A DNA stretch of 26,556 nucleotides. Source: Syntrophaceae bacterium UBA6109. Its GTDB lineage: Bacteria; Desulfobacterota; Syntrophia; Syntrophales; UBA6109. A program made the translations under genes and the position numbers. Of this stretch, positions 7,364 to 17,648 are shown piece by piece; the stretch's first letter is position 1; every line of letters starts with the position of its first letter. The notes under the pieces were generated by a model, which did not search any database, was not told where the DNA came from, and saw only the letters and a list, made by a program, of their open reading frames with translations. The DNA lies in NCBI GenBank assembly GCA_002428445.1, contig DIWJ01000005.1, forward strand, positions 1 through 26,556, given 5' to 3'.

Positions 7364-10300
7364 TTATGAGGCCAACTCGAAGCGTTTTTCTGCAAACAAC
7401 CTCAAGCAGGCGTCAACGACGGCCGGATCATAGAGAACCACTTTATTTTTGTTAATCTCGTCCAGGGCAGCACCGATTCCCAAAGCAGGGCGATAAGGAC
7501 GGTGAGATGCCATGGATTCCACTACATCTGCAACTGCCAGAATCCGCGATTCGATCAGGAGCTTGTCTCCGGTCAGCCCGTTCGGATAACCGGAACCGTT
7601 CATTCGCTCGTGATGTTCCAGGATAATTCTTGCTATGGGCCAGGGGAATTGTATGTCCTTTAATATATCATAACCGGATTGGGGATGTACTTTGATGAGG
7701 GAAAATTCAATGTCCGATAGTCTAGTCGGCTTCGACAGGAGCTCTGCCGGAACGGATATCTTGCCGATATCGTGAATCGTGCTTGCCATCCGGAGACCAT
7801 CGGTCTGATCTCCGCTGAGATCCAGTTCGCATGCAATAGCATGAGCGAGTTCGGCAACCCGGGATTGGTGCCCTGCGGTATAGGGATCTCTCGTTTCCAC
7901 CACCAAGGCCATCGCCCGGGTGGTGTCGTTTATGCTCTGACGCAGCTTCTCCATCGATTCGCTGATTTTTTCCTCGGCTCGGCGCTGCTTCGTGATGTCA
8001 TCGATGGTAAAAACCACCTCTTTGATATTCCCCTCCTCATCAAATAATGGGGCACCATTTATCGAGAGATATACGCGCTCTCCCGCATTTGTGACTATGG
8101 TATGCCGCACACCATAAACAGGATGTCCTGAAGACATGACTTGGTGGAAAGGAAGATTTTCCTTGGGAAGTGGTTTGCCTTCGAAATCTGTGATGTTCCA
8201 TTGGGGGGCGTGATAGGTCAGCTTGGTGATTTTATCGGTCTCCAAACGGAATATTTCCTGTGCCCGTTGGTTGGCGAATACAATGCTGCCGTCGCGGTCC
8301 ACCACGGTGATGCCGGCGGGGCTCGTCTTCATGATACGGTCGACTATGCTGCGCTCCCGGAGCAGCCATTCCTCCGCCTGTTTGCGTTCGGTGATGTCCC
8401 TGGCCACGCAGATTGCCATCGGGGTATTGCCGTGTCGAGGAAGAAAGGAAGAGCTGACCTCGCAAAATCTGCCGGTTCCGTCCTTGTTGAGAAACTCATA
8501 CACCTCGGAAACATATTCTTTCCTTGAAAGCACTCGTTCTATATCCGAGGCAATTTTTTCCACGGTTTCCGTTGACGCAAGGTTAAGTTCGCCGATCGAT
8601 CTGCCGATCAACTCATCCGGTCGGTATCCAAAAACCTTCTCGGCTGAGGGAGATATCTCGATGAATCTCAGATCCCCATCAGTGGAATAGATCACGTCCA
8701 TCACGTTTTCAAAGTGCGTGCGGTATTTTAACTCACTGTCCCGAAGGGCTTCGATGGATCGTTTCCTGCCGATCGCAATCCCGATGCTTGCCGCAAGTCC
8801 CTCGAAAAAGTGGATTCTCTCAGGCGTGAAAATACCTTGCCGGGAATCGTTGAACTGCAGAATACCGAAGGTGTTCCCGTCGGACTGCAGTGGGATCAGC
8901 GCGACAGATTCATACCCTTCTCCATTGCAGCGGTTTCTGGTACGGCTCTGCCGATCCTCCGGAGATGTCGATGCCAGGAGCTTCGTTGTGCTGTTTGTCC
9001 AGAAGCTTCCCCCCTTCGTGAAGAAGGGCAGCGAGGGGTCTATCCTTCCTTTCAGGATATTTCCGCACATGCACTCAAGAATCGGCTTTCCCTGTGCGTC
9101 GCGGATGATTTCCCCCGTTTTGTCGTATGCGCAGAGATGATTCTCGGCGTCGACGAAGTGGTTGGTAAAGCCGTCTGTCATGAAAAAAGGGAAGTCCTCT
9201 CCTTCTTTCAGTCGAATTCCAACGGCCTCGATATCCGCTTGTTCTTTGAGCATGCTGAGAATGTCGTGGATCAGGTCCGTGATATCGTTGTTTGAGGAAT
9301 TCAACATTTCAAGGATTCCCCTGACCAGCCTTGTCCTGGTTTCCGCCTGTTTGCGCTCCGTGATATCTTGAAGAAGTCCTTCATAGTGCCTCAACTTCCC
9401 ATCTTCGCTTCGCACTGCGATTCCATTGGCCGACAGCCAAATGGATCTGCCGTTCTTTTGGCGGGCTTGGAATTCGAAATTCCGCACGCTTCCGTTGGAC
9501 TCCATAATCTGAATGAATTCATCTGCTCGGGTCGGATTCGCATACACCTGATGGATATAATCGGTAATGCTTGCCATGAGGTCCTCGGGGGTGTCATAGC
9601 CCAGCATCCTGGCAAAGGCTGGATTGGCTGCGATGATTCTCCCCTCCGGTGACCGCTGATAGATCCCTTCGATCGAGTTGTTGAAGATGGACCGGTATTT
9701 CTCTTCTTCCTCGCGGATTTTGATATAAAGCCACGCATTCTCGAGGATGGGGGCAATGATGCTGACCAGAATGGTGAGCGCATTCACCTGCCCAAGGGTG
9801 AAGGCGCGGTGTGCTTTCGTTACATTGACATTCAGCACACCCATCAGTTTGCCTCCGGAGAGCATCGGCATGCAGACGGCGGTGTGTATGTCGGTGCGCG
9901 GCTTGATGGGAGCCATGCGCGGATCCTTGACCTCTCCCCGCAGGACAACAAGCTCTCGGTTGCGGGCAACCCAGCCGGCGATTCCGTGCTCGATCGACAC
10001 ATGCGTCCCGATATTTTCCGTGTGTCCTCCGCGGACGACGGCGACATAAAGCTCGCTGCCGTCTCTCGTCGGAAGCATGATGGAAACTTCGTCTGCACTG
10101 CATTGCTGGAGCGCGGTATCGGCAATCTTGTTCAGGATAGAGCTCAGGTCGGACGAAAAGGAGATAGCTTTCCCCAGTTCGTGGATCGCGACGGTCTCCT
10201 TGAGCTGCATATTTTCCAGCCGCAGGTTGCGAACCTGCATGGCCCGCGTGAGCAGCGGCATAAGTTCGCCGAGTTTGAAGGGCTTCAGGATATAATCGAA

Positions 10301-10615
10301 GGCACCGGTCTTCATCGCTTCCACGGCGGATTGTACAGTTCCGTGACCGGTCATGATGATGCCGATGAGGTTGGGATCGATCTCAATGGCGTTCCGGATC
10401 AGTTCGATGCCGTTCATCCCGGGCATCATCATGTCGGTCAGCAGCAGGTCGAATTCCCGATCCTTGAGGACTACCAAGGCCTCTTCGCCAGAGCGAAACC
10501 CAGCAGTTAGGTACCCTTGACCAGAGAGCATTTCGCAGAGGGCCGTCATCAACTCGACTTCATCATCGACAATCATGATACGGCCTACTTTGTGATCTAA
10601 TTCTCTTCTAGACAT
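7364..10615 (-). CDS. REC-GAF-PAS-GAF-PAS-PAS-HD-GYP cyclic di-GMP phosphodiesterase
   Basis: A 1083-residue cytosolic response regulator. The receiver (1-125) has D17/D18, phospho-acceptor D61 in LLLTDMMMPGMNG, T89 and K111. GAF1 spans about 145-300 and PAS1 about 305-425. A cysteine-bearing GAF2 (about 430-615) has C495, C515, C517 and C563. Two more PAS domains run to about 870, and a C-terminal HD-GYP (about 899-1075) has HDIGK (H948, D949), EHHERMNGSGYP (1000-1011) and SHRPYR. All signature residues of active HD-GYP enzymes are present, so hydrolysis of c-di-GMP is predicted. GGAAGG precedes the ATG. It is last in the chemosensory run, in the place where Wsp clusters carry WspR, so CheA is the likely phosphodonor, though the preceding REC-kinase is another candidate. 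Confidence 0.9.
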   Translation of the reverse strand: MSRRELDHKVGRIMIVDDEVELMTALCEMLSGQGYLTAGFRSGEEALVVLKDREFDLLLTDMMMPGMNGIELIRNAIEIDPNLIGIIMTGHGTVQSAVEAMKTGAFDYILKPFKLGELMPLLTRAMQVRNLRLENMQLKETVAIHELGKAISFSSDLSSILNKIADTALQQCSADEVSIMLPTRDGSELYVAVVRGGHTENIGTHVSIEHGIAGWVARNRELVVLRGEVKDPRMAPIKPRTDIHTAVCMPMLSGGKLMGVLNVNVTKAHRAFTLGQVNALTILVSIIAPILENAWLYIKIREEEEKYRSIFNNSIEGIYQRSPEGRIIAANPAFARMLGYDTPEDLMASITDYIHQVYANPTRADEFIQIMESNGSVRNFEFQARQKNGRSIWLSANGIAVRSEDGKLRHYEGLLQDITERKQAETRTRLVRGILEMLNSSNNDITDLIHDILSMLKEQADIEAVGIRLKEGEDFPFFMTDGFTNHFVDAENHLCAYDKTGEIIRDAQGKPILECMCGNILKGRIDPSLPFFTKGGSFWTNSTTKLLASTSPEDRQSRTRNRCNGEGYESVALIPLQSDGNTFGILQFNDSRQGIFTPERIHFFEGLAASIGIAIGRKRSIEALRDSELKYRTHFENVMDVIYSTDGDLRFIEISPSAEKVFGYRPDELIGRSIGELNLASTETVEKIASDIERVLSRKEYVSEVYEFLNKDGTGRFCEVSSSFLPRHGNTPMAICVARDITERKQAEEWLLRERSIVDRIMKTSPAGITVVDRDGSIVFANQRAQEIFRLETDKITKLTYHAPQWNITDFEGKPLPKENLPFHQVMSSGHPVYGVRHTIVTNAGERVYLSINGAPLFDEEGNIKEVVFTIDDITKQRRAEEKISESMEKLRQSINDTTRAMALVVETRDPYTAGHQSRVAELAHAIACELDLSGDQTDGLRMASTIHDIGKISVPAELLSKPTRLSDIEFSLIKVHPQSGYDILKDIQFPWPIARIILEHHERMNGSGYPNGLTGDKLLIESRILAVADVVESMASHRPYRPALGIGAALDEINKNKVVLYDPAVVDACLRLFAEKRFELAS

Positions 10616-10647
10616 ATCCTTCCTTCCAGCTCTCTTGTTTTAGCTTA

Positions 10648-12036
10648 CTAATCAAGAGAATAGGCTGTGTTGCTATGGTTTATCGAAGACAACGTGACGG
10701 AGATCCTTGTCCCCTTTCCTAAAACCCCCTCGCTTTCAATCGTAATTGTTCCTCCGTGTTCTTGTGCAATACGTTTGCAGATAGCCAACCCGAGTCCAGT
10801 TCCTTTTCCTTCTGGCTTGGTCGTATAAAATGGTTCCATCACTTTGGGCAGAACTTCGGGCAGTATTCCCGTACCTGTATCGATAACCTCAATCCGGATA
10901 TTCTTTCCTTCTGGACATAACCCAACAACAATCGTTAGTGTCCCCCCGCTGGGCATTGCATCGCTTGCATTCGTGAAGAGATTCAGAAAAAGCTGCCGCA
11001 ATTGTTGACGGTCCGCCATAATGAACGGAATGTCAGCTTCAAATTCGCGCAGAACATCTATGTTATTCTTACGGAGATGGTAATTGATGAGTTCCAAAGT
11101 GTTCTCAATTTCTTCGCATACGTCCAGCGTAGAGATCTGCTGCCGGCCCCGGCGGCTAAATTGCAGGAGATTCGCGACGAGCTTTCCCATCCGCTCGACT
11201 TCCTGCCCGATGATGTTCAATTCACGCAGTCTGGGATCCCCTTCAGGTGACTGGGCGGTCAGGGATTCAATTCGGAGGCTGACGGTGGCAAGCGGATTGT
11301 TGAGTTCATGGGCAATACTGGAAGCTAGTTCGCCCATGGTCGCAAGTTTCGCCGCCTGCCAAAGCTGTTGTGTAACGGCATTGAGTTCTTCGTTTTTCGC
11401 CTGTAACGCCATTTCGGCAGCCTTACGTTCGGCGATTTCGATGCTCAGGGCGGCCGTTCTTTCCTTTACTCTTTGTTCAAGCTCCCGGTTCATATTCTTC
11501 AGTTCTTCCTGAATTTTGGACAGTTCAAAGTTCTGCGCAGAAGCCGTTTCGTAGGTGGACAGAAGGAAGTTAAGAATCTGCCACCGATTCGACGTGATGA
11601 GGTGGGTTTCTCCTCGATAGGAGATGGGAATGCCATTCCTGGGTTCTTCCTGGATTTCAAAAGGCAGATTTGTTTGAAGATGATTCAGCGTGAAAATAAG
11701 GTGCTGTTCATTATAGGGCTTGGTGATGAATTTATCAGCACCGCATTGCAACGCCCAGATTACAGCCTGAGGTTGGGACAGAGAGGTTAACAGAATTACG
11801 GAGATGTCACGGTATCGTTCATCTGACTTAACCTGCCGGCAGAGTTCATAACCGTCCATCCCCGGCATCATCACGTCGGAGATGAGGATGGAGGGCTTTG
11901 AATCACATATGGATTTCATGGCCTCTCTACCATTGGGGGCAACAGCAGCAATGTAGCCGTGCTCTTCAAGGAAATGTTGCAACTGCAAGGCCTGGGTGCT
12001 GCTGTCCTCGGCGATCAAAATCTTGACCTTGTCCAT
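10648..12036 (-). CDS. REC-histidine kinase hybrid (receiver first)
   Basis: A 462-residue soluble protein. The N-terminal receiver (1-125) has E10/D11, phospho-acceptor D54 (LISDVMMPGMDGYE), T84 and K106. A helical/coiled-coil linker (about 160-230, RELEQRVKERTAALSIEIAE) leads to HisKA with H243 in SSIAHELNNPLATV. HATPase_c follows with NLFTNASDAM (N box), DTGTGI (G1) and GKGTGLGLAI (G2). There is no transmembrane or sensor domain, so its input is presumably phosphorylation of its own receiver. It sits between cheB and the HD-GYP gene on the same strand with small gaps, and probably relays CheA-derived signal onward or tunes the HD-GYP receiver. That relay is inference. Confidence 0.9.
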   Translation of the reverse strand: MDKVKILIAEDSSTQALQLQHFLEEHGYIAAVAPNGREAMKSICDSKPSILISDVMMPGMDGYELCRQVKSDERYRDISVILLTSLSQPQAVIWALQCGADKFITKPYNEQHLIFTLNHLQTNLPFEIQEEPRNGIPISYRGETHLITSNRWQILNFLLSTYETASAQNFELSKIQEELKNMNRELEQRVKERTAALSIEIAERKAAEMALQAKNEELNAVTQQLWQAAKLATMGELASSIAHELNNPLATVSLRIESLTAQSPEGDPRLRELNIIGQEVERMGKLVANLLQFSRRGRQQISTLDVCEEIENTLELINYHLRKNNIDVLREFEADIPFIMADRQQLRQLFLNLFTNASDAMPSGGTLTIVVGLCPEGKNIRIEVIDTGTGILPEVLPKVMEPFYTTKPEGKGTGLGLAICKRIAQEHGGTITIESEGVLGKGTRISVTLSSINHSNTAYSLD

Positions 12037-12104
12037 ACCTGTCCCTCTCGATCGTTCGGGTTTTTTCTGATCATTTGTTGCCGCATTCGCTTTTTCCCAG
12101 CCTT

Positions 12105-13166
12105 TTATTTCTCGTTCGCTTTTGTCATCGAAAATCCGGCAAGAAATGCCGCAATCCCGGACGGAGAAAGTATATAGGATGCCGCATCAATCCTTCTGGC
12201 TTCTCCCGGCATGCCGTAAACAACGGAAGTTTCCCTGTCTTGGACAATCGTAATGGCGCCCTTTTCCCGCATCCGCTTCAGCTCGTCGGCGCCATCTTTG
12301 CCCATGCCTGTGAGGAGAACGCCGACCGCGTTTTTCCCGAAGATTTCGGCCACGGAACGAAACATCCAAGAAACGGAGGGCCTGAGGCCATTTTCAGGAG
12401 CGCCGCTGCTAAGGATGATTCGACCACTGCTCCCTATCCCCATCTGAAGATCGTCCGGTGCGAGATAGACGCACCCCGGGAGGGGATATTCGCCATCAGA
12501 GGCGATTCTTACAGGCACCCCGGAAGAGACGGCAAGCCATTCCGCAAACCCCTGAACAAATCCTGCGGCAATATGCTGGACGATCAGCAGCGGCGCTGGA
12601 AAATTCTTTGGAAGTCCCGATAGGATTGTTTCGATTACCGGGGGGCCGCCTGTGGAGGCGCCGATCGCCACAACCTTCATGTCCGTATCTGCTGAAAATG
12701 ATGCCACAGGAGAAGCGCTGGCGGACTTGAACGTCTCTTGAGGAGTCCTTGGTCGCCGACGGACGACCTTGACTTCCGACATGAGCTTGACGGTCTGGAT
12801 AAGTTCCTTCGCCTGTTTCTTGTGGTCCGGGTGGGACACACCGACCGGTTTTTCGAGAGCGGCAATTGCACCTGCTTCCATGGCACGGAAGGTTTTTGCC
12901 ACTTCTCCGGGCTCCCAGCTTGCCGATACAATCACGATCGGTGTGGGGCAGGTCTCCATGATGACACGAGTAGCCTCGAAGCCATCCATCACAGGCATGA
13001 TGATATCCATCGTCACGACATCGGGTTTCTTCTGTCTGACGGCCCGGACGGCTTCCTCACCGTTTCCGGCCGTTCCTATAACCTGGATATCTGGATCGGA
13101 GGACAGGAGAAAGGCCAGGAAATCCCTTATAACTTGAGAGTCCTCCACAATGAGCACTTTGATCAT
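12105..13166 (-). CDS. cheB: Chemotaxis response regulator protein-glutamate methylesterase
   Basis: It demethylates (and deamidates) glutamates on the MCP, resetting sensitivity in opposition to CheR. The 353 residues comprise a receiver (1-120, phospho-acceptor D54 in VVTMDIIMPVMDG), a linker rich in basic and Ser residues (135-160), and the C-terminal esterase with its triad: S171 in IGASTGGPP, H198 in IVQHIAAGF and D291 in LTGMGKDGADE. It starts at ATG 13166 with a GGGGAG-type ribosome binding site, and follows cheA by 61 bases. By position and architecture it corresponds to WspF of Wsp-type systems. Regulation is through phosphorylation by the adjacent CheA. Confidence 0.95.
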   Translation of the reverse strand: MIKVLIVEDSQVIRDFLAFLLSSDPDIQVIGTAGNGEEAVRAVRQKKPDVVTMDIIMPVMDGFEATRVIMETCPTPIVIVSASWEPGEVAKTFRAMEAGAIAALEKPVGVSHPDHKKQAKELIQTVKLMSEVKVVRRRPRTPQETFKSASASPVASFSADTDMKVVAIGASTGGPPVIETILSGLPKNFPAPLLIVQHIAAGFVQGFAEWLAVSSGVPVRIASDGEYPLPGCVYLAPDDLQMGIGSSGRIILSSGAPENGLRPSVSWMFRSVAEIFGKNAVGVLLTGMGKDGADELKRMREKGAITIVQDRETSVVYGMPGEARRIDAASYILSPSGIAAFLAGFSMTKANEK

Positions 13167-13227
13167 CCCGTCTCCCCAGCAATAATCTTATCGACTGCAA
13201 CGTAATGCACCGGTTTTACGTTATCGT

Positions 13228-15567
13228 TCAGATTAGCCTTCGGATCGTTTCCAGAAGATTGCTCTGATCGAAGCTGCTCTTGACGATATAGGCATTGGCT
13301 CCGACGTCGATCCCTCTCTCCTTGTCCTTCGGCGATCCAAGCGCGGTGACCAGGACGACGGGAAGGTCTGCCAGCTTCTTATCGCCCCGGATCTTCTCTG
13401 TGAGGTTGAACCCGTTCATCCGCGGCATGTCAACATCTGACACAACGGCATCGAAACTTTCGATTTTCAGTCTAGTCATTGCGTCGATGCCGTCTACGGC
13501 GGTAACGACCCGATAGCCGGATGTCTCAAGGATGTTCTTCAGCAGCATCCTCGATGTAATAGAATCCTCCACCACGAGGACGGATTTTTTTTCGGCTTCA
13601 GGCATCTCGGTCCGTTCCAGCGGCCTTGCAGGACGGGTGGCGAATGTCGCGGCCGATTTTATCAGGTCGGCCACATTGAGAATCGGCACAACCTTTCCGG
13701 ACGCAAGGATCGTGGCCGCATCCACATTCCTGATCCTTGAGAGGGGCGGGCCGAAATTCTTCACGATTCCTTCCTGTTCATTGAGAATTTCGTCGACGCC
13801 GAAACCGAACTTCCTGCCCTGCGACTCCAGAACCAAGGCGGTGAAGATGGGAAGATTCCCCTTCGGTGACGACAATTCGAGAATATCAGTTAGTTTTACA
13901 AGAGGAAGTGCGACATCATTCACAAGGATCATCTCCCGGTTCTCGACGGTTCTGATCTCCCCTCCGTTGACTCGCAACACCCTTTCCACGTTCGCCGTCG
14001 GGATGACAAAGGTTTGTCCGGCGGCCATCACGAAAACGCCCCGGAACGTGGCAAGCGTCACGGGCAGGGTGATTCGAATTAAGGTTCCCGCCGCGCCGCA
14101 GGGCGCCTCGATCGATACTTGTCCCCCCATTTTGTCGATTTTCTCCCGGACAATGGCCAATCCGAGCCCACGACCTGAGATGTCCGTGACGATCGGGCTT
14201 GTGGTAATGCCGGATTGGAAGGCGAGGGAAAGAATATCCCGATCAGTCAGACTCCGTGCTTCCTCCGGCGAGATGATTCCGCGTTTCCGCGATGCTTCCT
14301 TAAGCGCCTGAAAATCCATTCCCATTCCGTCGTCGGACAGAAGGATGTCTATCCGGTTGCCCTCGCTGCGCGAAACAACAACAACGACGTTCCCCTGGGG
14401 AGATTTCCCCTTCTTGATCCTTTCCGCGGGTTTTTCGATCCCGTGGTCGATTGTGTTTCTCAGCAGGTGAATGAAAGCGATTCTCATCTCTTCGAGGATA
14501 CTTCGGTCGATCTCGATCTCTCCCCCGCTGATCGAGAATTTCACTTCTTTTCCCTGTTCGCGGGACAGGTCGCGCAACAGCTTCGGAAAGGTTTCGGACA
14601 AAGTAGAAAAAGGAAGCATCAGGATCTTTTTTACATCCCCGATGAGAGTATCCACCATCAGCGCCGTCGTGTGGCGGCCGTGTTCGACCGTTCTGCTCAA
14701 TTCGTTCATGCTGCTTTCCAGAGTCTTCAACCAGCTGTGGGTCATCTCCCCGAATTCAAGAAGCTTCGCTACTTGTATCTCCTCCGGTCCTTTTCCATGG
14801 TCCTTTTTCTCTCTTTTTTCCTGCCGGCGGCGGAACTCACAGATGGTCGGGTATATCCCCGACCATTGCTTGTTCCACCGGCCGAACAAGCGGTTCAGCG
14901 CAAAGACCTCTTCCCTATATCTGTCCGCCATCAACTTCAGGGAAAGCAACTCTTCGGTCTGCCGCAGGAACGAGTCCATTTTTTCCATGGAAATGCGGAT
15001 TGTATCGGAATATGCAGGCTGTTGCGGTTGCCGAAAAGCTTCAACAGTTTCTGATACAGGAGGTTCCATTTCGGAAGAGGTGCTTCGCGAATTGGGAATT
15101 TCCGAAACGATCCGGGGCGGCTCATACAGGTCACTAACCGGCCGCTCTTCAAAAAGGTGTCCTGCGGCTATGGCTGCCAATTCGTTGGCAATCTCCTGAA
15201 TGCTATGGGGATCGCTAGCAGTTCCCAGTTTGGGGGATCGCATCAGTTCGGTCAGCACATCCACAGCACGGTGAAGGATGTCGAACAGCGGAGGGTCAAG
15301 AACGATTTCCCCTCTTTTCAGTCCCGAAAAGACGCTCTCAAGGTGCTGGCAGATGACTTCGATGTCTCCCAGACTGACGGCACGCGCCGCCCCTTTCAGG
15401 CTGTGGGCTTCGCGGAAGACGGTTTCGATGATTCCCGCCTTGACCTGCGATTCAAGGCCCTTTTCGAGCTCGATGAGTCCCACCGTGATGTTTCTGATGT
15501 GTTCATCCGCCTCAACCCTGAAGGTCGACAGGAGCCTTTCCGTGAAATCATCCTTCTTTCGAACCAT
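13228..15567 (-). CDS. cheA: Hybrid chemotaxis histidine kinase CheA-REC (WspE-like)
   Basis: Central kinase of the chemosensory array. Numbered from the ATG at 15567 (779 residues), an Hpt domain carries H55 (AHSLKGAARAV). A P2-less linker and dimerisation region follow. The HATPase domain has HLLRNTIDHGIEKP, DDGMGMD and GRGLGLAIVREKIDKMGG, then comes a CheW-like coupling domain (about 515-640). A C-terminal receiver (from about 659) has phospho-acceptor D711 in VVSDVDMPRMNG. I chose this ATG because AGGGGA lies just upstream; an in-frame TTG at 15588 overlapping the mcp stop is the alternative. A CheA with its own receiver, like WspE or FrzE, often uses it as a phosphate sink or internal output. 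There is no separate P2 CheY-docking domain. Confidence 0.93.
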   Translation of the reverse strand: MVRKKDDFTERLLSTFRVEADEHIRNITVGLIELEKGLESQVKAGIIETVFREAHSLKGAARAVSLGDIEVICQHLESVFSGLKRGEIVLDPPLFDILHRAVDVLTELMRSPKLGTASDPHSIQEIANELAAIAAGHLFEERPVSDLYEPPRIVSEIPNSRSTSSEMEPPVSETVEAFRQPQQPAYSDTIRISMEKMDSFLRQTEELLSLKLMADRYREEVFALNRLFGRWNKQWSGIYPTICEFRRRQEKREKKDHGKGPEEIQVAKLLEFGEMTHSWLKTLESSMNELSRTVEHGRHTTALMVDTLIGDVKKILMLPFSTLSETFPKLLRDLSREQGKEVKFSISGGEIEIDRSILEEMRIAFIHLLRNTIDHGIEKPAERIKKGKSPQGNVVVVVSRSEGNRIDILLSDDGMGMDFQALKEASRKRGIISPEEARSLTDRDILSLAFQSGITTSPIVTDISGRGLGLAIVREKIDKMGGQVSIEAPCGAAGTLIRITLPVTLATFRGVFVMAAGQTFVIPTANVERVLRVNGGEIRTVENREMILVNDVALPLVKLTDILELSSPKGNLPIFTALVLESQGRKFGFGVDEILNEQEGIVKNFGPPLSRIRNVDAATILASGKVVPILNVADLIKSAATFATRPARPLERTEMPEAEKKSVLVVEDSITSRMLLKNILETSGYRVVTAVDGIDAMTRLKIESFDAVVSDVDMPRMNGFNLTEKIRGDKKLADLPVVLVTALGSPKDKERGIDVGANAYIVKSSFDQSNLLETIRRLI

Positions 15568-15584
15568 GGCCCATCCCCTGATGT

Positions 15585-17648
15585 TCAAACCTTGTAGAAT
15601 TTGACGATCTCCTGCAGTCTCCTGCCCAGGTTATGCAGGTCGTGGGCAGTCTTCTCTGTCTGTTTCGTTCCGGCTGCCATCTGGGAGGTGGCCTGGCGGA
15701 TGTTTTCCATGGCGGAGACAACCTGATCCATGCCGACAAGCTGTTGCTGGCTCGATGCAGCGATCTGGATGGATGCATTGGTTGCCTCGCCGACGCTTTC
15801 GGCAAGGACGTCGATCGCTTCGCCTGCCTGGGTGGAGAGCTTCACTCCCTCCTCGACAGCCCTGCTGCCTTGTTCCGTTGCCATGACCGCCGCACTGATC
15901 GCCTTCTGAACTTCCGAAAGAATGGTGCGGACCTGTGCGGTTGCCTGTTTTGACTGAGATGCGAGGTTCCGGATTTCCTGTGCGACAACGGCAAACCCCT
16001 TCCCTTGCTCGCCAGCCTTGGCCGCCTCTATGGAGGCGTTGACGGCCAGGAGGTTCGACTGCTCGGCCAGATCGGTCACCGTGGCGATGATCTCTCCGAT
16101 GGCTTGGCTCTGTTCACTCAGGCGCACCACCATGTCGGCGATCGATTCCACCTGTTCCTTGATGCGGTTCATACCCTGAATGGTCTCTTCGATCGACCGG
16201 AGTCCCGTCTGGGAGATATCTACGGACTTCCGCCCAAGTTCGGATACGTGCCTTGCCTTCTGCGAACTGACCTCCGACGTCTGTTTGACTTCCTCCACGG
16301 TCGTGGTCGTTTCGCTCACGGCGGTCGAGGTTTCGGCGGCGCCGGACGTAAGCTGCGAAACGGAGGCCATGATCTCGCTTCCCGACGATGCAAGGACATT
16401 GACGCCTTCCATGATCTCCTGGGTCTGCGTGCGTAACTTCGATACCATCGTCGAAAAAGCGTTTCCCAGTGCGTCAGTACCGGAAAGCGGTTTTGCCTCA
16501 ACGGTCAAATCGCCGGCGGCGATCCTCTCCGCCGTATGCGCCTTGTCCTTGAGGGACCGAACCATCCCGTCGAAAGCCAGGGCCAGGGTGCCGATTTCAT
16601 CCTGGCGGTTCTTGAAGGTGACTTCGACGGCCAGATCACCGGCGGCGATCCTCTCCGCGGTGCCGGCAAGTTCAGTCAGCGGTCGGGTAAGGCTGCGGGC
16701 GAAGAAGAAGTAGAACAGAGAAGCCAAAGTGAGGGAGATCAGGCCGATCGAAATGATCATATTTCTCGTAAAGACGGCGGGGGCGTAGAGCTCCTCAGAC
16801 GGAATGGCGGCAACGATGCTCCAGCCAGTGACAGGCACATAGGCAACGGCGGAGACTTTGGTGGTTCCCTCGAGTTCGTATTCCGTAACGCCAGATTTTT
16901 CCTGACCGACCATGCGCGCGATGTTTTCCATTCCTTTGATCTGATTGATGTTCACTTTCAGGATATTTTCCTTTACAGGATGATTGATATAGAGACCATT
17001 CTTATCGAGAATATAGGCGTAGCCGGTCTTGCCGATTTTGATCTTGTCCAGAATATCGGAAAAGAATTTAAGTTCCATGGCCATCACGACGGCTCCCATG
17101 ATTTCCTTACCGGATGGTGCGTAGATCGGACATGCCGCGGTGCAGATCACCCTGCCGGATGCCCTGGAGATGATTACGGAGCCAACATTAGTGACTCCTT
17201 CGAATGCCTTATTAAGATAGTCACGGCCTTTGAGATCGAGTCCGTTGAGTTTTCCCTGGTCGGAGGATGCATAGACCACTCCGTTCTTGCCGACCAGCGT
17301 GATGCTGGAAAGCCGATCGCCAACGGCGGCTTTCATTTTTGTGATTTCCTTCTGTGCTAGGAGGATTTCGCTTTGGCTGCTTTTCCCCCGGTCCTTTGAT
17401 ACCTTTTCGGCGGCGGCGATGACGCTATTCGAGCAAGAAATGTTCCGAACCACAGTCATCTGCTCATTCATGGTGATGTCCAGAGCGGCTGCAAGGCTTT
17501 CTGCAATGCTGACCATATCAGCCTTGCCCATTTGCGTAATGCTCTGAGTAGACTCGTATACCGAAACGATTCCGATGACGAGAATGGGTATGGCGAGGAC
17601 CAAGAGTCCTCCTATCAACAGTTTTGTCCCCAGTGTAAGCTGCCTCAT
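15585..17648 (-). CDS. Methyl-accepting chemotaxis protein (dCache sensor, two HAMP units)
   Basis: A 687-residue inner-membrane receptor. TM1 is about 9-29, with a periplasmic dCache-type domain 35-290 ([43 protein letters not shown] are typical). TM2 is about 297-317, followed by a HAMP (318-370), a second HAMP-like unit (371-423) and the signalling hairpin with tip [20 protein letters not shown] and [15 protein letters not shown]. The periplasmic part has three cysteines (C72, C169, C173). The HAMP motif AERIAAGDL occurs twice, with a near-identical DNA repeat at about 16513-16531 and 16646-16664. AAGGAGG precedes the ATG. It is flanked by its signalling partners CheW and CheA; the ligand is unknown. 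Confidence 0.94.
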   Translation of the reverse strand: MRQLTLGTKLLIGGLLVLAIPILVIGIVSVYESTQSITQMGKADMVSIAESLAAALDITMNEQMTVVRNISCSNSVIAAAEKVSKDRGKSSQSEILLAQKEITKMKAAVGDRLSSITLVGKNGVVYASSDQGKLNGLDLKGRDYLNKAFEGVTNVGSVIISRASGRVICTAACPIYAPSGKEIMGAVVMAMELKFFSDILDKIKIGKTGYAYILDKNGLYINHPVKENILKVNINQIKGMENIARMVGQEKSGVTEYELEGTTKVSAVAYVPVTGWSIVAAIPSEELYAPAVFTRNMIISIGLISLTLASLFYFFFARSLTRPLTELAGTAERIAAGDLAVEVTFKNRQDEIGTLALAFDGMVRSLKDKAHTAERIAAGDLTVEAKPLSGTDALGNAFSTMVSKLRTQTQEIMEGVNVLASSGSEIMASVSQLTSGAAETSTAVSETTTTVEEVKQTSEVSSQKARHVSELGRKSVDISQTGLRSIEETIQGMNRIKEQVESIADMVVRLSEQSQAIGEIIATVTDLAEQSNLLAVNASIEAAKAGEQGKGFAVVAQEIRNLASQSKQATAQVRTILSEVQKAISAAVMATEQGSRAVEEGVKLSTQAGEAIDVLAESVGEATNASIQIAASSQQQLVGMDQVVSAMENIRQATSQMAAGTKQTEKTAHDLHNLGRRLQEIVKFYKV

